From the NCBI GenBank assembly GCA_905372265.1, contig CAJPOL010000021.1, positions 1 through 22,638 of the forward strand: 22,638 nucleotides of DNA, given 5' to 3'. A program made the position numbers and the translations under genes. Origin of the DNA: an uncultured Treponema sp. (lineage in GTDB: Bacteria; Spirochaetota; Spirochaetia; Treponematales; Treponemataceae). Shown one piece after another: positions 7,736 through 16,609 of the stretch. Position 1 is the stretch's first letter, and each line of letters begins with the position of its first letter. The notes under the pieces were generated by a model that did no database searches, was not told the origin of the DNA, and saw only the letters and a list, made by a program, of their open reading frames with translations.

Positions 7736-9268
7736 CTATTTTACAAATCCGTCAATTTGTTTTTGCGATTCCGTCAAGACTTTTTGCAAGCCGTTCGCTT
7801 CCAATTCTTTTAAGAATTTAGGAAGTTCAGTTTTAGGATCGGACATACCCGATTCCAAAGCTTTGCGGTATTTTTCGACGACGTTTTTTAACCCGGCAAG
7901 CTCACCCGACACTTTTTCGGGGTTAAACGAAAAACCGACATGGGGAGCAGCTACGGAGCTTTTGTTGTATGCGTCAAAAAGCTGACGGATATTCGACGGA
8001 TAGGAAATATCCCACTTTTGATTAAAGGGGCTTCCGAATTGCCAGCCGAACGTGTAATCGTAGCCGTTTTTATCGGCAGCAAGTTTACCGCCCATTGTTT
8101 TATCAACATTGTCTTTTCCGACGGCGCTGTGGTGCATTCCTTCAATACCGTGCCGGATAAGCGTACCCACATAGCGATCGGTATTCAAAAGATTGATAAA
8201 TTCCAAAACTTTGTCAGGATGCTTTGAGTTGTATGAAAGTGCGAGTATACCGCCCATTGCGTTTTGCGTTTCAAATAAGGGAGCCATCAACGGAATAAAT
8301 TCAACCGCAAAGCCGACCGATTTGGAAAGCGATTCTTTATAACCGGGCGCATAGGAGATAAAGAAAGAGAACACTTTTCCCGTTTGAAAATCGTTATCCT
8401 TTTGGGCAATATCGGTATCATATTGTACCGGATCGGGGGCGAGGTATCCTGCTTGATACCAGCGGTGCACCATTTCGCAATACGCTTGATACTCTTTGCT
8501 GGCATATTGATTGAATACCTTTGAACCGGTATCTTTGTAACCGGCGAATTGCGGAACAGCACAAGCGCCCGGCATATCCGAAGAAAAAGACACGCTTTCA
8601 TACGGATAAGCAGACACAAACCCTTGATCCATGCCGACAAGACCGATGACTTTTTTGCCTTCGGCCGTGCTCTTCTCTTTTACCGTTTTTAAAACAGCTT
8701 CATAATCGGCAAGCGTCTTTATTTTTGATAAGTCGATACCGTATTTTTTTGCCATATCGCCGTTAATGAGCAAACCGCCCTGCCAGCCTAATTCTTTGTA
8801 TACCGGAACACCGTAAATCCGTTTTTTAACGGATACGGAATTCCACATTGCTTTCGGGATAAAGTTGTACGTTTCCTTCGCATACTTGGGCAATAAGTCG
8901 GTAATGTCCATAAATGCGCCGCGGTCAACGAACTGTAAGTAATTGGTTGTCCAACTTGCGGTAAAGCACATGTCAAATTCCTGTCCCGAATTGATAATCG
9001 TCGGCATTTTTTGCGCGTAATCGGGGTTTGAAATAACCTGATAATCGATTTGTACGCCGATTTTCTCACGAGTATACTCGTTCAGTTTTTCAATCACTTT
9101 CGCCGTATCGGGAGCGATCGGATTGAGCGACATGTACCATTTAAGGGTTACGACATCTTTCGAGCTCTTTGCGCCGGTCTGTTCTTGCCCGCCGATTGCC
9201 CATATTTGTACAGCTGCGCAACAAAGAATACATACACTTATCGTGCATACCTTCAAAAACTTTCTCAT
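7736..9268 (-). CDS. Extracellular sugar-binding protein of an LplA/LipO-type ABC importer
   Basis: 510 residues from ATG 9268. That start is fixed by a perfect AAGGAGG five bases upstream; an earlier ATG at 9283 lies 5' of that site. The N-terminal signal (RKFLKVCTISVCILC...WAIGGQEQ) is followed by a family 1 solute-binding fold beginning TLKWYMSLNPIAPDT, with an EFDMCFTASW segment and a C-terminal helical end (LEANGLQKVLTESQKQIDGF) as in DUF3502-containing LplA proteins. The family binds oligosaccharides or complex glycans in the periplasm. Two Cys sit inside the hydrophobic core without a good lipobox, so secretion by signal peptidase I after WA is more likely than lipidation. It follows the two permease genes, separated by 101 nt that carry a hairpin repeat, which may allow different expression. 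The ligand is not evident. Confidence 0.88.
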   Translation of the reverse strand: MRKFLKVCTISVCILCCAAVQIWAIGGQEQTGAKSSKDVVTLKWYMSLNPIAPDTAKVIEKLNEYTREKIGVQIDYQVISNPDYAQKMPTIINSGQEFDMCFTASWTTNYLQFVDRGAFMDITDLLPKYAKETYNFIPKAMWNSVSVKKRIYGVPVYKELGWQGGLLINGDMAKKYGIDLSKIKTLADYEAVLKTVKEKSTAEGKKVIGLVGMDQGFVSAYPYESVSFSSDMPGACAVPQFAGYKDTGSKVFNQYASKEYQAYCEMVHRWYQAGYLAPDPVQYDTDIAQKDNDFQTGKVFSFFISYAPGYKESLSKSVGFAVEFIPLMAPLFETQNAMGGILALSYNSKHPDKVLEFINLLNTDRYVGTLIRHGIEGMHHSAVGKDNVDKTMGGKLAADKNGYDYTFGWQFGSPFNQKWDISYPSNIRQLFDAYNKSSVAAPHVGFSFNPEKVSGELAGLKNVVEKYRKALESGMSDPKTELPKFLKELEANGLQKVLTESQKQIDGFVK

Positions 9269-9325
9269 GCGAACCTCCTTCATTCAGTGAGAAAATTCCG
9301 GAGGGCATCTTCTAAAGACGTGAGT

Positions 9326-9365
9326 CATTTTTAGAGGCTCTCCATAACGGGGGCATTAGCCCCGC
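9326..9365 (+). repeat. Hairpin repeat, copy B
   Basis: Reads CATTTTTAGAGGCTCTCC..AACGGGG and ends in a stem (CGGGG 9348-9352 with CCCCG 9360-9364). It shares its left arm and layout with 11311-11357. It lies between the second permease gene and the binding-protein gene and contains the palindrome AGAGGCTCT at 9333-9341. Confidence 0.6.
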
Positions 9366-9369
9366 GTGT

Positions 9370-10278
9370 TTAACCTTTAACACTTCCAACCATCAATCCT
9401 TTTACAAAATAACGTTGAAAAAAAGGATAGGCAAGCAAAATCGGTGTAATCACCAGCACCGTCAGCGCCATCCGGCCGTTATCCGCCGGAGCCGATTTCA
9501 GCAAATCCTGATACTCAAGCGCATTGAGCGACGCTTCGCTTAACGCGCGTAAGCTGTTCTGCATACTTTGCAGCAGCGTTTGAACGGGATATTTTTTTAT
9601 ATCCGTGATGTACAGCATACCGAGGAACCATTCATTCCAATAATCGATAACGGTAAACATACCGATTGTCGCCAGCGCAGGTTTTGAAAGCGGCAAAATA
9701 ATCTTTGTAAAGATTGACGGCTCCGGTGTACCGTCTATACGCGCTGCTTCGATAATTTCAAAGGGGATTGTTTTAAAGAACGTACGCAAGATAATAATAT
9801 AGAACGGATTGAGCGCCATAGGAAAAATCAGTGCGCCGATGGAATTGCCCAAGTGCAAATACCGTGTATTGATAATGTAGCTGGGTACGATACCGCCGTT
9901 AAACATCATAATAATGAGCAAAGCCATCGTAAAGAATTTGCGGTACGCATAATCGGGGCGTGAAAGCACGTAAGCAAACGGGGCCATAACTGCAAGGCTG
10001 AAAAACGTCCCGAATGCGCTGACAAAGAGCGTAACACCGTAAGAGCGGATAATTTGATCACCGAGTTTAAAAAAATACTGATACGCTTCCGTACTGAACT
10101 CTACAGGAAAGAAAGTATAGCCACGAAGAAATATGCTTTGCTGACTGCTAAACGAGACGATAACCACTAAGAGTATCGGTAAAATACAACACAGCGCCAT
10201 CATAAAAAAGATGACATTTAAAATACATTCGGTTCTGTGTGAAATAGCATTTATATTGTACGGTTTTAACGGCGTCAT
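9370..10278 (-). CDS. ABC sugar permease, LplC/YtcP type
   Basis: 302 residues with about six membrane helices, the first near 20-42. The permease EAA loop that contacts the ATPase reads EAARIDGTPEPSIF at about 177-190. The segment NGGIVPSYIIN near 127-137 is typical of the LplC/YtcP branch, and the C-terminus YFVKGLMVGSVKG is the common end of this permease class. It forms the inner-membrane channel with the LplB-like partner. ATG 10278 has AAGGA eight bases upstream and lies 18 nt after the partner's stop, so the two are co-transcribed. No nucleotide-binding protein gene is nearby; this class usually borrows a shared MsmK/MsmX-type ATPase. Confidence 0.92.
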   Translation of the reverse strand: MTPLKPYNINAISHRTECILNVIFFMMALCCILPILLVVIVSFSSQQSIFLRGYTFFPVEFSTEAYQYFFKLGDQIIRSYGVTLFVSAFGTFFSLAVMAPFAYVLSRPDYAYRKFFTMALLIIMMFNGGIVPSYIINTRYLHLGNSIGALIFPMALNPFYIIILRTFFKTIPFEIIEAARIDGTPEPSIFTKIILPLSKPALATIGMFTVIDYWNEWFLGMLYITDIKKYPVQTLLQSMQNSLRALSEASLNALEYQDLLKSAPADNGRMALTVLVITPILLAYPFFQRYFVKGLMVGSVKG

Positions 10279-10296
10279 AATCTGTTTCCTTTTCAG

Positions 10297-11211
10297 TTAA
10301 AAAAGCGCGCTGTCTTCATCGATTTTTCTGATAAACGCATTAGAACCGATGATCATTAAAAAGCCCAGCAACGATTGATACAAATTCGCTGCCGCTGCCA
10401 TGCCTATATCGTTTAAATCTTTCAGTGTCCGGTACACATAGGTATCGATTACATTGGTAACATCGAAAAGCGGTCCCGAATTACGCGGCAGCTGATAAAA
10501 GAGACCGAAGTCTGAGTAAAAAATCCGGCCGATTGCAATGATCGTCAGGATAATCATCATCGGACGCAGCGCCGGAAGGGTGATATTGCGGATTTGCTGC
10601 CATTTTGTCGCTCCGTCTACCAGAGCCGCCTCATACAGCTCCTGCGGAATATTCACCAGTGAGCTGAGGTACATCACCGTAGCGTATCCGAGGTTTTTCC
10701 ACAGCTGCGCAATGATGATAATGAGCGGCCAATAGGCGGTCTGCGAATACCAGCTGATTTCCGTTCCGCCTGCTTTCCGAATCAGCATATTGAGCAATCC
10801 GCCGTCTTTATTCAAAAAGGCAAACGCTATAAAAGAAATAGCCACCCATGATAAAAAATACGGCGCCATAAAAACGGTTTGATACGCTTTTGCTAACCGC
10901 TTTTTCGGCAACTCGTTCAATCCGATTGCCATTGCAACTGCACACACCAAATTCAATATGATAAAAACGGCATTGTAGCACAGTGTGTTGCGGGTAATAA
11001 TAAAGGCGTCTCTGGTTAAAAATAAAAACTTAAAATTTTCAAAGCCGATCCAACTGCTGCCGAAGATGCCTTTCGGAATGCTGAACCGCTTAAAAGCCAA
11101 GATTATTCCGCCGATCGGTAAGTACCGGAATAAAATCATTAAAATCAGTGCCGGAGCCGCCAGTAATGTAAGTACACCATTTTTTCGGAACTCCGCTGCG
11201 AAATTTTTCAC
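10297..11211 (-). CDS. ABC sugar permease, LplB type
   Basis: 304 residues, a multi-helix inner-membrane permease starting with the typical LplB N-terminus (a short basic stretch, then LLAAPALILMILFRYLPIGG). Its EAA loop reads EAALVDGATKWQQ at about 194-206. It pairs with the LplC-like permease to carry the glycan delivered by the binding protein. The start is GTG at 11211, with AAGGAG ten bases upstream, a rather long spacing. It is the first gene of the leftward importer operon, divergent from the glycosidase-like gene across about 270 nt, so the two operons probably share control. Confidence 0.92.
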   Translation of the reverse strand: MKNFAAEFRKNGVLTLLAAPALILMILFRYLPIGGIILAFKRFSIPKGIFGSSWIGFENFKFLFLTRDAFIITRNTLCYNAVFIILNLVCAVAMAIGLNELPKKRLAKAYQTVFMAPYFLSWVAISFIAFAFLNKDGGLLNMLIRKAGGTEISWYSQTAYWPLIIIIAQLWKNLGYATVMYLSSLVNIPQELYEAALVDGATKWQQIRNITLPALRPMMIILTIIAIGRIFYSDFGLFYQLPRNSGPLFDVTNVIDTYVYRTLKDLNDIGMAAAANLYQSLLGFLMIIGSNAFIRKIDEDSALF

Positions 11212-11235
11212 GAGAGGTTGTCTCCTTTTTTATAA

Positions 11236-11263
11236 AGTATAGCAGAGGCTCTCAAAAGCGCAA
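11236..11263 (-). promoter_or_regulatory. Candidate promoter of the importer operon
   Basis: On the minus strand: TTGCGC (11258-11263), 16-nt spacer, TATACT (11236-11241), placing transcription about 20 nt before the GTG at 11211. The palindrome AGAGGCTCT (11244-11252) lies inside the spacer, where a regulator could bind; the same 9-mer occurs at 9333-9341. Confidence 0.45.
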
Positions 11264-11310
11264 CATGTTTTTTTTAAGGTACAGGTGGATTTTTTTTATA
11301 TCGGCGCTCT

Positions 11311-11357
11311 ACATTTTTAGAGGTTCCCTAAGACGTAACGGGAGGGAGAACTCCCGC
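11311..11357 (+). repeat. Hairpin repeat, copy A
   Basis: Shares ACATTTTTAGAGG and AACGGG with the copy at 9326-9365 and ends in a hairpin CGGGAG (11339-11344) / CTCCCG (11351-11356) with a 6-nt loop. The stem bases differ from the other copy but still pair. It lies between the divergent promoters of the importer and glycosidase genes. Confidence 0.6.
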
Positions 11358-11413
11358 TGTTCTCTTTTCGCTACCGTTATAAAATATCCGGCTGCTTTTT
11401 TAAAAAATCATCC

Positions 11414-11443
11414 TTTACAATATCGATTTTTACCCTCTATACT
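11414..11443 (+). promoter_or_regulatory. Promoter of the glycosidase-like gene
   Basis: TTTACA (11414-11419), 18-nt spacer, TATACT (11438-11443). Transcription would begin near 11450, after the ATG at 11444, which supports the start at 11480, preceded by AGGAG at 11464-11468. Confidence 0.55.
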
Positions 11444-11479
11444 ATGGATAATCGATTCTTCTTAGGAGAAAAAAAGACT

Positions 11480-13684
11480 ATGAATAGCAGCGATGGAAAG
11501 CAAAAGCGCTTTGCACTACGGGAGAGGGGGATTATTGCCGCCTTGTGCCTTTTCTTGCCCGCATATCCGCAGCAGACTTCAAACGATGCCGGAGCATCAC
11601 ACGGAATGGGAACGCTTAACGGAAAGCTGGTGAATACGGAAGCTGACGTTTTCGGGAGAGCGCCGATTACCCATGTTGAAGGGTTTACCAATAACGGCGA
11701 TGCCGCTGCATTAACGAGAATGCTGAACAACCGCGGAAAAAATCCGGCTCTTACATTTAAACCGGCACATTCCATGGTTACGCATAGCAACGGTTTACCG
11801 GTTGCCGGAGTTATGCCGACATGGTTCATTATTGACTTAAAAGACGAATATGATGTCAGTCTGATACGAGCCGAGTTTGATAACAGTATTATGGTATCGT
11901 TTGAAAGCGACCAAACAAACGCTAACAAAGTTGCCAATTTTATCAAAATCGACCTTTCGGTAAGCCCGAATGCCGCTTCCGATCCCGACTCCGCGGAATG
12001 GGTTACGGTTGCCGACAAAGCGTCGCTGCGCAGTGAACGCAAATATATACGCTACGAATTTGCCGCGCGTAAGGCACGCTATGTACGTCTTACGTTTTGG
12101 CAATACAGCGGTAAAGCTCAAGGTAAACTATGGGACTGGGATGCGAACCATTTTATCGATCACGGCAATATTACCGTTAAGGAATGCACTGTATGTGCGG
12201 ATACCGCACGTACGCCAAAAGCTCAGGTTTCAGGCGGAGGCAGCACGCCTCGTCCGTTAGCCAATTTCGGAGACTTGCACCGCAGCCAGCAAATCGTTAT
12301 TGAAAGAGGCTTCCCGTTATTGGGTTGGGCGCCGAGCGATAACTATGCGCGCGGCCCGCTTATGAAAGACGCTTTTGAATATTCAGGCCCGCTTTTTTAT
12401 GATAAGTCTTATATCGATGAACACGGAAAAGCGTGGATTAAAAACGTCGACTATTTAAAATATCATCCCAATGCAATGTGGGGCATTGCAAAGGCGCCGG
12501 CAGGTCAAAACGGGGCGGGCGGTATGACAACCTATGACTTTATTCATGACGATTTAAAGCCCTTTGTGAACAACGCGGTAGACTTTTGTTTCGGTGATGA
12601 AGGCGGATGGACGGCGCAAGAAGAAGCCGAATTTGCAACGTGGTTTGCATGGTCAAAAGCGCATTATCCGGGCGTGCTGGTGCATTCAAACCAATGTCCC
12701 GGGCAGTGGCAAGAACACAATGTAAAAACCTATGTTCAAAACGCAAAGCCCGATATGCTCACCTGGGATAATTATTATCCGGAAATTTCACGCGACGGCG
12801 GCAAACAAAAAGATGCCGTAATACATTTGTTGACAACCTCATCGTGGAATAAGCAATGGCTTATGTACCGTGAACTTGCCCTAAAAGGCGTGGATGAAAC
12901 GGGAACAAAGCCCTTTATTTTCGGTCAGTACCTCGATACCTATTGGCAGGATCAGCCTGAATCGGTAAAAAACTTAATTGCCAATTTATCTATTGTTTCC
13001 GGCGCAAAATGGCTCAATTTTTTCAGACTCGATACGCAGTTTGATATGGGGTTATTGTGGGATAAAAACGGTAATCCGACCGACCACATGAAAGAATGGA
13101 ATGCGGTTATCCGCAGTATACGCGGCATCGAAAAGCAAATTCTGCGCCTCACGAATGACTATCTTGCGGTTAAAACAGGTTCGCTCAGTTCAAACGCTCA
13201 TCAATTAGCCGGAGAATGGACAGTTTCAACGTTTGAAAATGCGGCTGCAAAAAATGCGGAATACCACATTGAAACGGTAGACGTTACCAACATATCTCCT
13301 GCACACGGCGGCGGAACGGGCGATGTCGTACTCGGCTACTTTAAAAAACTGCCCGGTATTGACGGCAATCAAATAACCGAGCACTTTGCGGGAGTTGCCG
13401 ATCCCAAATGCTTTATGGTATTAAACGGCTTAATTGCAGGACGCGCTGCCGAGTACGAAAATAGTTTTAACTACGCCGCAAAAGAGCCGGGACGCTGCGA
13501 AAACACCAAGCAAAAAATTAAGCTGATCTTTACCGATAACCATCCTGCAAAACTGATGCGGGTAAATAAAGCAAACGGTACGGTTGAAGACATCACAGCC
13601 TCTCTCGTTCGGCAATCGGGTAAAGATACGCTTGAAATTACCCTCGGAGGCGGCTTAACCGAACTGTATTTTTGGAAAGATTAA
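11480..13684 (+). CDS. Secreted glycoside-hydrolase-like protein with F5/8C domain
   Basis: 734 residues from ATG 11480. A hydrophobic stretch (GIIAALCLFLPAYP) near residues 17-30 acts as signal peptide or lipid anchor. Residues 48-238 look like a discoidin (F5/8 type C) domain that binds carbohydrate: WFIIDLKDEYDVSLIRAEF early, ARYVRLTFW late. Residues 255-560 resemble a TIM-barrel glycosidase, with candidate acids in FCFGDEGGW (about 371-379) and LTWDNYYPE (about 427-435), and aromatic FGQYLDTYW. The last ~170 residues form a beta-sandwich-like end (GGGLTELYFWKD). I cannot assign a GH family. The divergent importer and the downstream YesNM-type regulators point to release of a glycan that is then imported. 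An AT-rich terminator overlaps its stop. Confidence 0.7.
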   Translation: MNSSDGKQKRFALRERGIIAALCLFLPAYPQQTSNDAGASHGMGTLNGKLVNTEADVFGRAPITHVEGFTNNGDAAALTRMLNNRGKNPALTFKPAHSMVTHSNGLPVAGVMPTWFIIDLKDEYDVSLIRAEFDNSIMVSFESDQTNANKVANFIKIDLSVSPNAASDPDSAEWVTVADKASLRSERKYIRYEFAARKARYVRLTFWQYSGKAQGKLWDWDANHFIDHGNITVKECTVCADTARTPKAQVSGGGSTPRPLANFGDLHRSQQIVIERGFPLLGWAPSDNYARGPLMKDAFEYSGPLFYDKSYIDEHGKAWIKNVDYLKYHPNAMWGIAKAPAGQNGAGGMTTYDFIHDDLKPFVNNAVDFCFGDEGGWTAQEEAEFATWFAWSKAHYPGVLVHSNQCPGQWQEHNVKTYVQNAKPDMLTWDNYYPEISRDGGKQKDAVIHLLTTSSWNKQWLMYRELALKGVDETGTKPFIFGQYLDTYWQDQPESVKNLIANLSIVSGAKWLNFFRLDTQFDMGLLWDKNGNPTDHMKEWNAVIRSIRGIEKQILRLTNDYLAVKTGSLSSNAHQLAGEWTVSTFENAAAKNAEYHIETVDVTNISPAHGGGTGDVVLGYFKKLPGIDGNQITEHFAGVADPKCFMVLNGLIAGRAAEYENSFNYAAKEPGRCENTKQKIKLIFTDNHPAKLMRVNKANGTVEDITASLVRQSGKDTLEITLGGGLTELYFWKD

Positions 13685-13701
13685 AAATAATCTTTTCTTT
13701 T
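13676..13701 (+). terminator. Weak AT-rich terminator overlapping the glycosidase stop
   Basis: AAAGATTA (13676-13683), loop AAAA, TAATCTTT (13688-13695), then TCTTTT. The 8-bp stem can extend by a G-T and a G-C pair. The stop codon lies at the end of the stem. Being almost all A/T, it would terminate weakly at best and may allow read-through into the regulator genes. Confidence 0.35.
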
Positions 13702-13715
13702 AGTGTCTTCCCCTA

Positions 13716-13721
13716 TATAAT
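13716..13721 (+). promoter_or_regulatory. -10 box directly before the response regulator start
   Basis: A consensus TATAAT ends six bases before the ATG at 13728, so transcription would begin at or next to the start codon. No good -35 is seen (best TTTTCT at 13693-13698) and there is no Shine-Dalgarno sequence, consistent with a leaderless mRNA. Confidence 0.45.
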
Positions 13722-13727
13722 CGCGCT

Positions 13728-14801
13728 ATGAAAATAATGTTGGTGGATGATGATATACATGTACTGAACGGATTACAAAAACTGCTGAACATTGCTGCGG
13801 TACAGGGGAACATTATTGCAGCAGTCCACAACGGGGCGCAAGCGCTTGAAAAAATAAGCGCCGATTGCCCCGATGTGGTTATTTCCGATATAAAAATGCC
13901 GGTGATGGACGGTTTGCAGCTTGCAAAAACACTGCGCGAAAAATACCCTGCGGTACGCATGATCCTGTTAAGCAGCTTCGGCGATTTTGAGTATGCGCAG
14001 CAAGCTATCCGCTACGGAGTCAGCGATTATATTTTAAAGCCCATCACAATGGAAAAAATAGGGAAGATAGAGCAGGCACTTCAGCGGATTAGCTACAGTA
14101 AAGAACGGCGTAATCAAAACTTAAAATTCATTTTTAACAAGGACACAGCAGTTGAAACATTACTGAATGCCGTAAAACGGCATGACAGACCAGCCGTTGA
14201 ACAGTTTTTTTTCGGCGAAGCATGTACCGATTTGATGGAACAGGAAACGGCTGCAGCTGCCGGTTTATTTTTTATCAATACGCTCTATTCATTTTTGGAA
14301 GAGTGCATGAGCGGCAATAATACCGTATTAAATACGGAAAAAAAAGAAAAACAAAATCAATTTCTTACATTAAAAAAAACGGATAATCAACGTCAATTTT
14401 TAACCGATTTATATTGCGATGCTGCTGATAAACTGGCGCATCAGCGGTTTTATGAACCGAAAGACATTATTCGGGATGTAAAAAAACTTATCGAAAAAGA
14501 ATACCGATCGGCAAATTTTAATATTTCGTATATCGCAGACACGCTGCATATTTCGGTTTCCTATTTAAGTATGCTCTTTATGCAAAAAACGGGCTCGCAT
14601 TTAAGCGAATATATTACCTCCTTACGCTTAAACTACGCAAAACAATTGCTGCAGGACACCTCCGTTCCCGTTCTTTCGGTTGCCCAACAGTCAGGCTATC
14701 AGGATGCAAAATACTTTGCCCGCGTATTCCGAAAATACGAAAACATGAGCCCCTCGGAGTACCGTAACGGCAGTACGAAGGCAGAACACGCACAATCATG
14801 A
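13728..14801 (+). CDS. Response regulator, YesN type (REC + AraC HTH)
   Basis: 357 residues. Receiver domain 1-120: acidic pocket D7-D8-D9, phospho-acceptor D54 in VISDIKMP, and K104 in ILKP. A linker of about 125 residues leads to a C-terminal AraC-type double helix-turn-helix (about 247-347), including YIADTLHISVSYLSMLF and the end motif GYQDAKYFARVFRKYENMSP. Such regulators respond to a YesM-type kinase and often activate nearby sugar-uptake operons. It overlaps the kinase gene by ATGA and follows the glycosidase gene by 43 nt. Likely targets are the divergent importer and glycosidase promoters at 11212-11479. No Shine-Dalgarno is present; the -10 box abuts the start codon. Confidence 0.93.
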   Translation: MKIMLVDDDIHVLNGLQKLLNIAAVQGNIIAAVHNGAQALEKISADCPDVVISDIKMPVMDGLQLAKTLREKYPAVRMILLSSFGDFEYAQQAIRYGVSDYILKPITMEKIGKIEQALQRISYSKERRNQNLKFIFNKDTAVETLLNAVKRHDRPAVEQFFFGEACTDLMEQETAAAAGLFFINTLYSFLEECMSGNNTVLNTEKKEKQNQFLTLKKTDNQRQFLTDLYCDAADKLAHQRFYEPKDIIRDVKKLIEKEYRSANFNISYIADTLHISVSYLSMLFMQKTGSHLSEYITSLRLNYAKQLLQDTSVPVLSVAQQSGYQDAKYFARVFRKYENMSPSEYRNGSTKAEHAQS

Positions 14802-16609
14802 GTATCCGAAAAAAAATCTTTATCGCCGTGTCGCTTGTCATTTTCTGTACCGTCGGCATTTTACTGCTTATTTTGCAATATGTACTTAAGCGGCAGTTTT
14901 TACGCTATGCCGAATCGTCGAGTATTTCCGTAACGGTCCTGAATAAAAAGTTATTAGCCGGTTTTTTAAGCAACAACGATGCAATCGTGCTGCGCCTTAC
15001 CGCAAGCAAACAAATCGGGACTATAGCGGATATGAATCACTATGCTGCTCCCGAAGTACAGCATTTAAAAGCGGCTTTATCGGAAGAACTATCGAATGCA
15101 ATCGGTTTTCAAATGAACAATATACAATATCAAACCGAAACGATTTTATTTTTTAATGCCGATATGCCGATCGGCAGCCTTTTTGTAGCCGAGGACTTGA
15201 ACGCTGTTACCGGAGGAACCTACCGTATGTATTCCGATAAACTGATAAAAAATACCGATTGGTACCGTACGCTGCAACATCGGCAAGAGCCGTATTATAT
15301 TTTCACGCTGCCGGAACACGACAAACTGTATTTTGCATATACCGTGCAAAATACTTATTCCCACAGTACCTACCGAAAAGAGGGGTTAGGTACACTGATT
15401 ATCGCTGTTCCGATCCGGCAAATGTATGATTTGGTATATTTTTATCCTTTAACCGAACACAGCAGTTTTGCCGTATTAAACAGCTCCAATGAAATACTTT
15501 TTTCCGATTTTAAGCATGATCATATTTTAACCGGCACTATATCTATAGACCATATTAACCGGATAAGTGTCCCCGATAGCGGCATAACGGTTAAACTGAA
15601 TAACAACAAGCTGCTCTGCACTGTGCAAGGTTTGCCGAAAGGCTTAAAACTTGTCTATCTTACACCGATGCAGGATATTAACAAGGTTGTCAACAGCGCG
15701 GCCATACCGGTTCTGCTGATTATTGCAGCCGGTTCGCTTATTTTGTTAGCACTTCTTTTGCTGTCAACCCGCTATATAACGCAACCCATTATTAAACTGT
15801 CACGCGATATTGCCTCAATCACCGATACGAGAACCGTTGATCCGGCTCTTTTTTCCGGATATATCGATTCGGAAGTGAAGATTCTGTGCGCCAGTTTTAA
15901 ACAATTACTTGAGACTTCAAATATGTTAATTAAAAATGCCGAAACACAAACCGCTTTACGCAAAGATATGGAGTTGCGGGCGCTGCAAGCACAAATAAAT
16001 CCGCATTTTATCTTTAACGCGATGGACACGGTAAATTGGATGGCGCTCAGTGAGGGGAAAAGCGAAATTGCCGACCTCGTGGATGCTATTGCGGAAGTAA
16101 TGCGCTACAGCATTAGCGAAGCCGAACAGCCGGTTCCTCTTGCGACTGAAATTCTCAACATAAAAAAACTTATTTATATTTACGAATGCCGTTTTCCGGG
16201 AAAAATTGTTTTTGAAGTGCACGCATCAAAAGCTTTGTGTTCCCATTTATACATCCCTAAATTTATTGTTCAGCCGCTTGTAGAAAACTCAATTAAATAT
16301 GGAAAAGATTTGCATAAAACCGATCTGTATGTGCGTTTGGAAGGGGAAGAACGAAACGGCTGTACGGTATTGCGCGTTATTGATGACGGAGCCGGCTGCG
16401 ACACCGATAGTTTAAACCGTTATTTGCATTATGAGAATGTTGATTTTCCCGTGCACGGCGGTTTCGGCGTACGTAATGTCAATGAGCGAATCCGCCTTTT
16501 TTTCGGACAAGACAGCGCCCTTCATTTTTACTACAACGAAGAGCAGTGTTTTACCGCCGAAATGATATTACACGAAACGGCAAAAGCCTTTACCAGAACT
16601 TGCCGGTAA
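14798..16609 (+). CDS. Sensor histidine kinase, YesM type
   Basis: 603 residues. TM1 is at about 7-30, an extracytoplasmic sensor region (probably Cache-like) at 35-295, TM2 at about 303-325, followed by HAMP (YITQPIIKLSRDI). The His-kinase domain has the phospho-accepting His403 in QAQINPHFIFNAMD, then the N box VQPLVENSIKYG (Asn497), G1 DDGAG (529-533) and G2 GFGVRNVNERI (555-565). All key residues are intact. It should sense a sugar or glycan fragment outside the membrane and phosphorylate the co-encoded regulator, with which it overlaps by 4 nt. The signal is unknown; the nearby glycosidase and importer suggest the released glycan. Confidence 0.93.
   Translation: MSIRKKIFIAVSLVIFCTVGILLLILQYVLKRQFLRYAESSSISVTVLNKKLLAGFLSNNDAIVLRLTASKQIGTIADMNHYAAPEVQHLKAALSEELSNAIGFQMNNIQYQTETILFFNADMPIGSLFVAEDLNAVTGGTYRMYSDKLIKNTDWYRTLQHRQEPYYIFTLPEHDKLYFAYTVQNTYSHSTYRKEGLGTLIIAVPIRQMYDLVYFYPLTEHSSFAVLNSSNEILFSDFKHDHILTGTISIDHINRISVPDSGITVKLNNNKLLCTVQGLPKGLKLVYLTPMQDINKVVNSAAIPVLLIIAAGSLILLALLLLSTRYITQPIIKLSRDIASITDTRTVDPALFSGYIDSEVKILCASFKQLLETSNMLIKNAETQTALRKDMELRALQAQINPHFIFNAMDTVNWMALSEGKSEIADLVDAIAEVMRYSISEAEQPVPLATEILNIKKLIYIYECRFPGKIVFEVHASKALCSHLYIPKFIVQPLVENSIKYGKDLHKTDLYVRLEGEERNGCTVLRVIDDGAGCDTDSLNRYLHYENVDFPVHGGFGVRNVNERIRLFFGQDSALHFYYNEEQCFTAEMILHETAKAFTRTCR

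Noticed and set aside
9269..9283. Upstream ATG at 9283 for the binding-protein gene
   Set aside because: The five extra codons are themselves the AAGGAGG ribosome site of the ATG at 9268.
11437..12042. 201-codon leftward frame opposite the glycosidase-like gene
   Set aside because: Antisense to the F5/8C domain coding region; it reads as low-complexity Ser/Leu/Ala shadow sequence.
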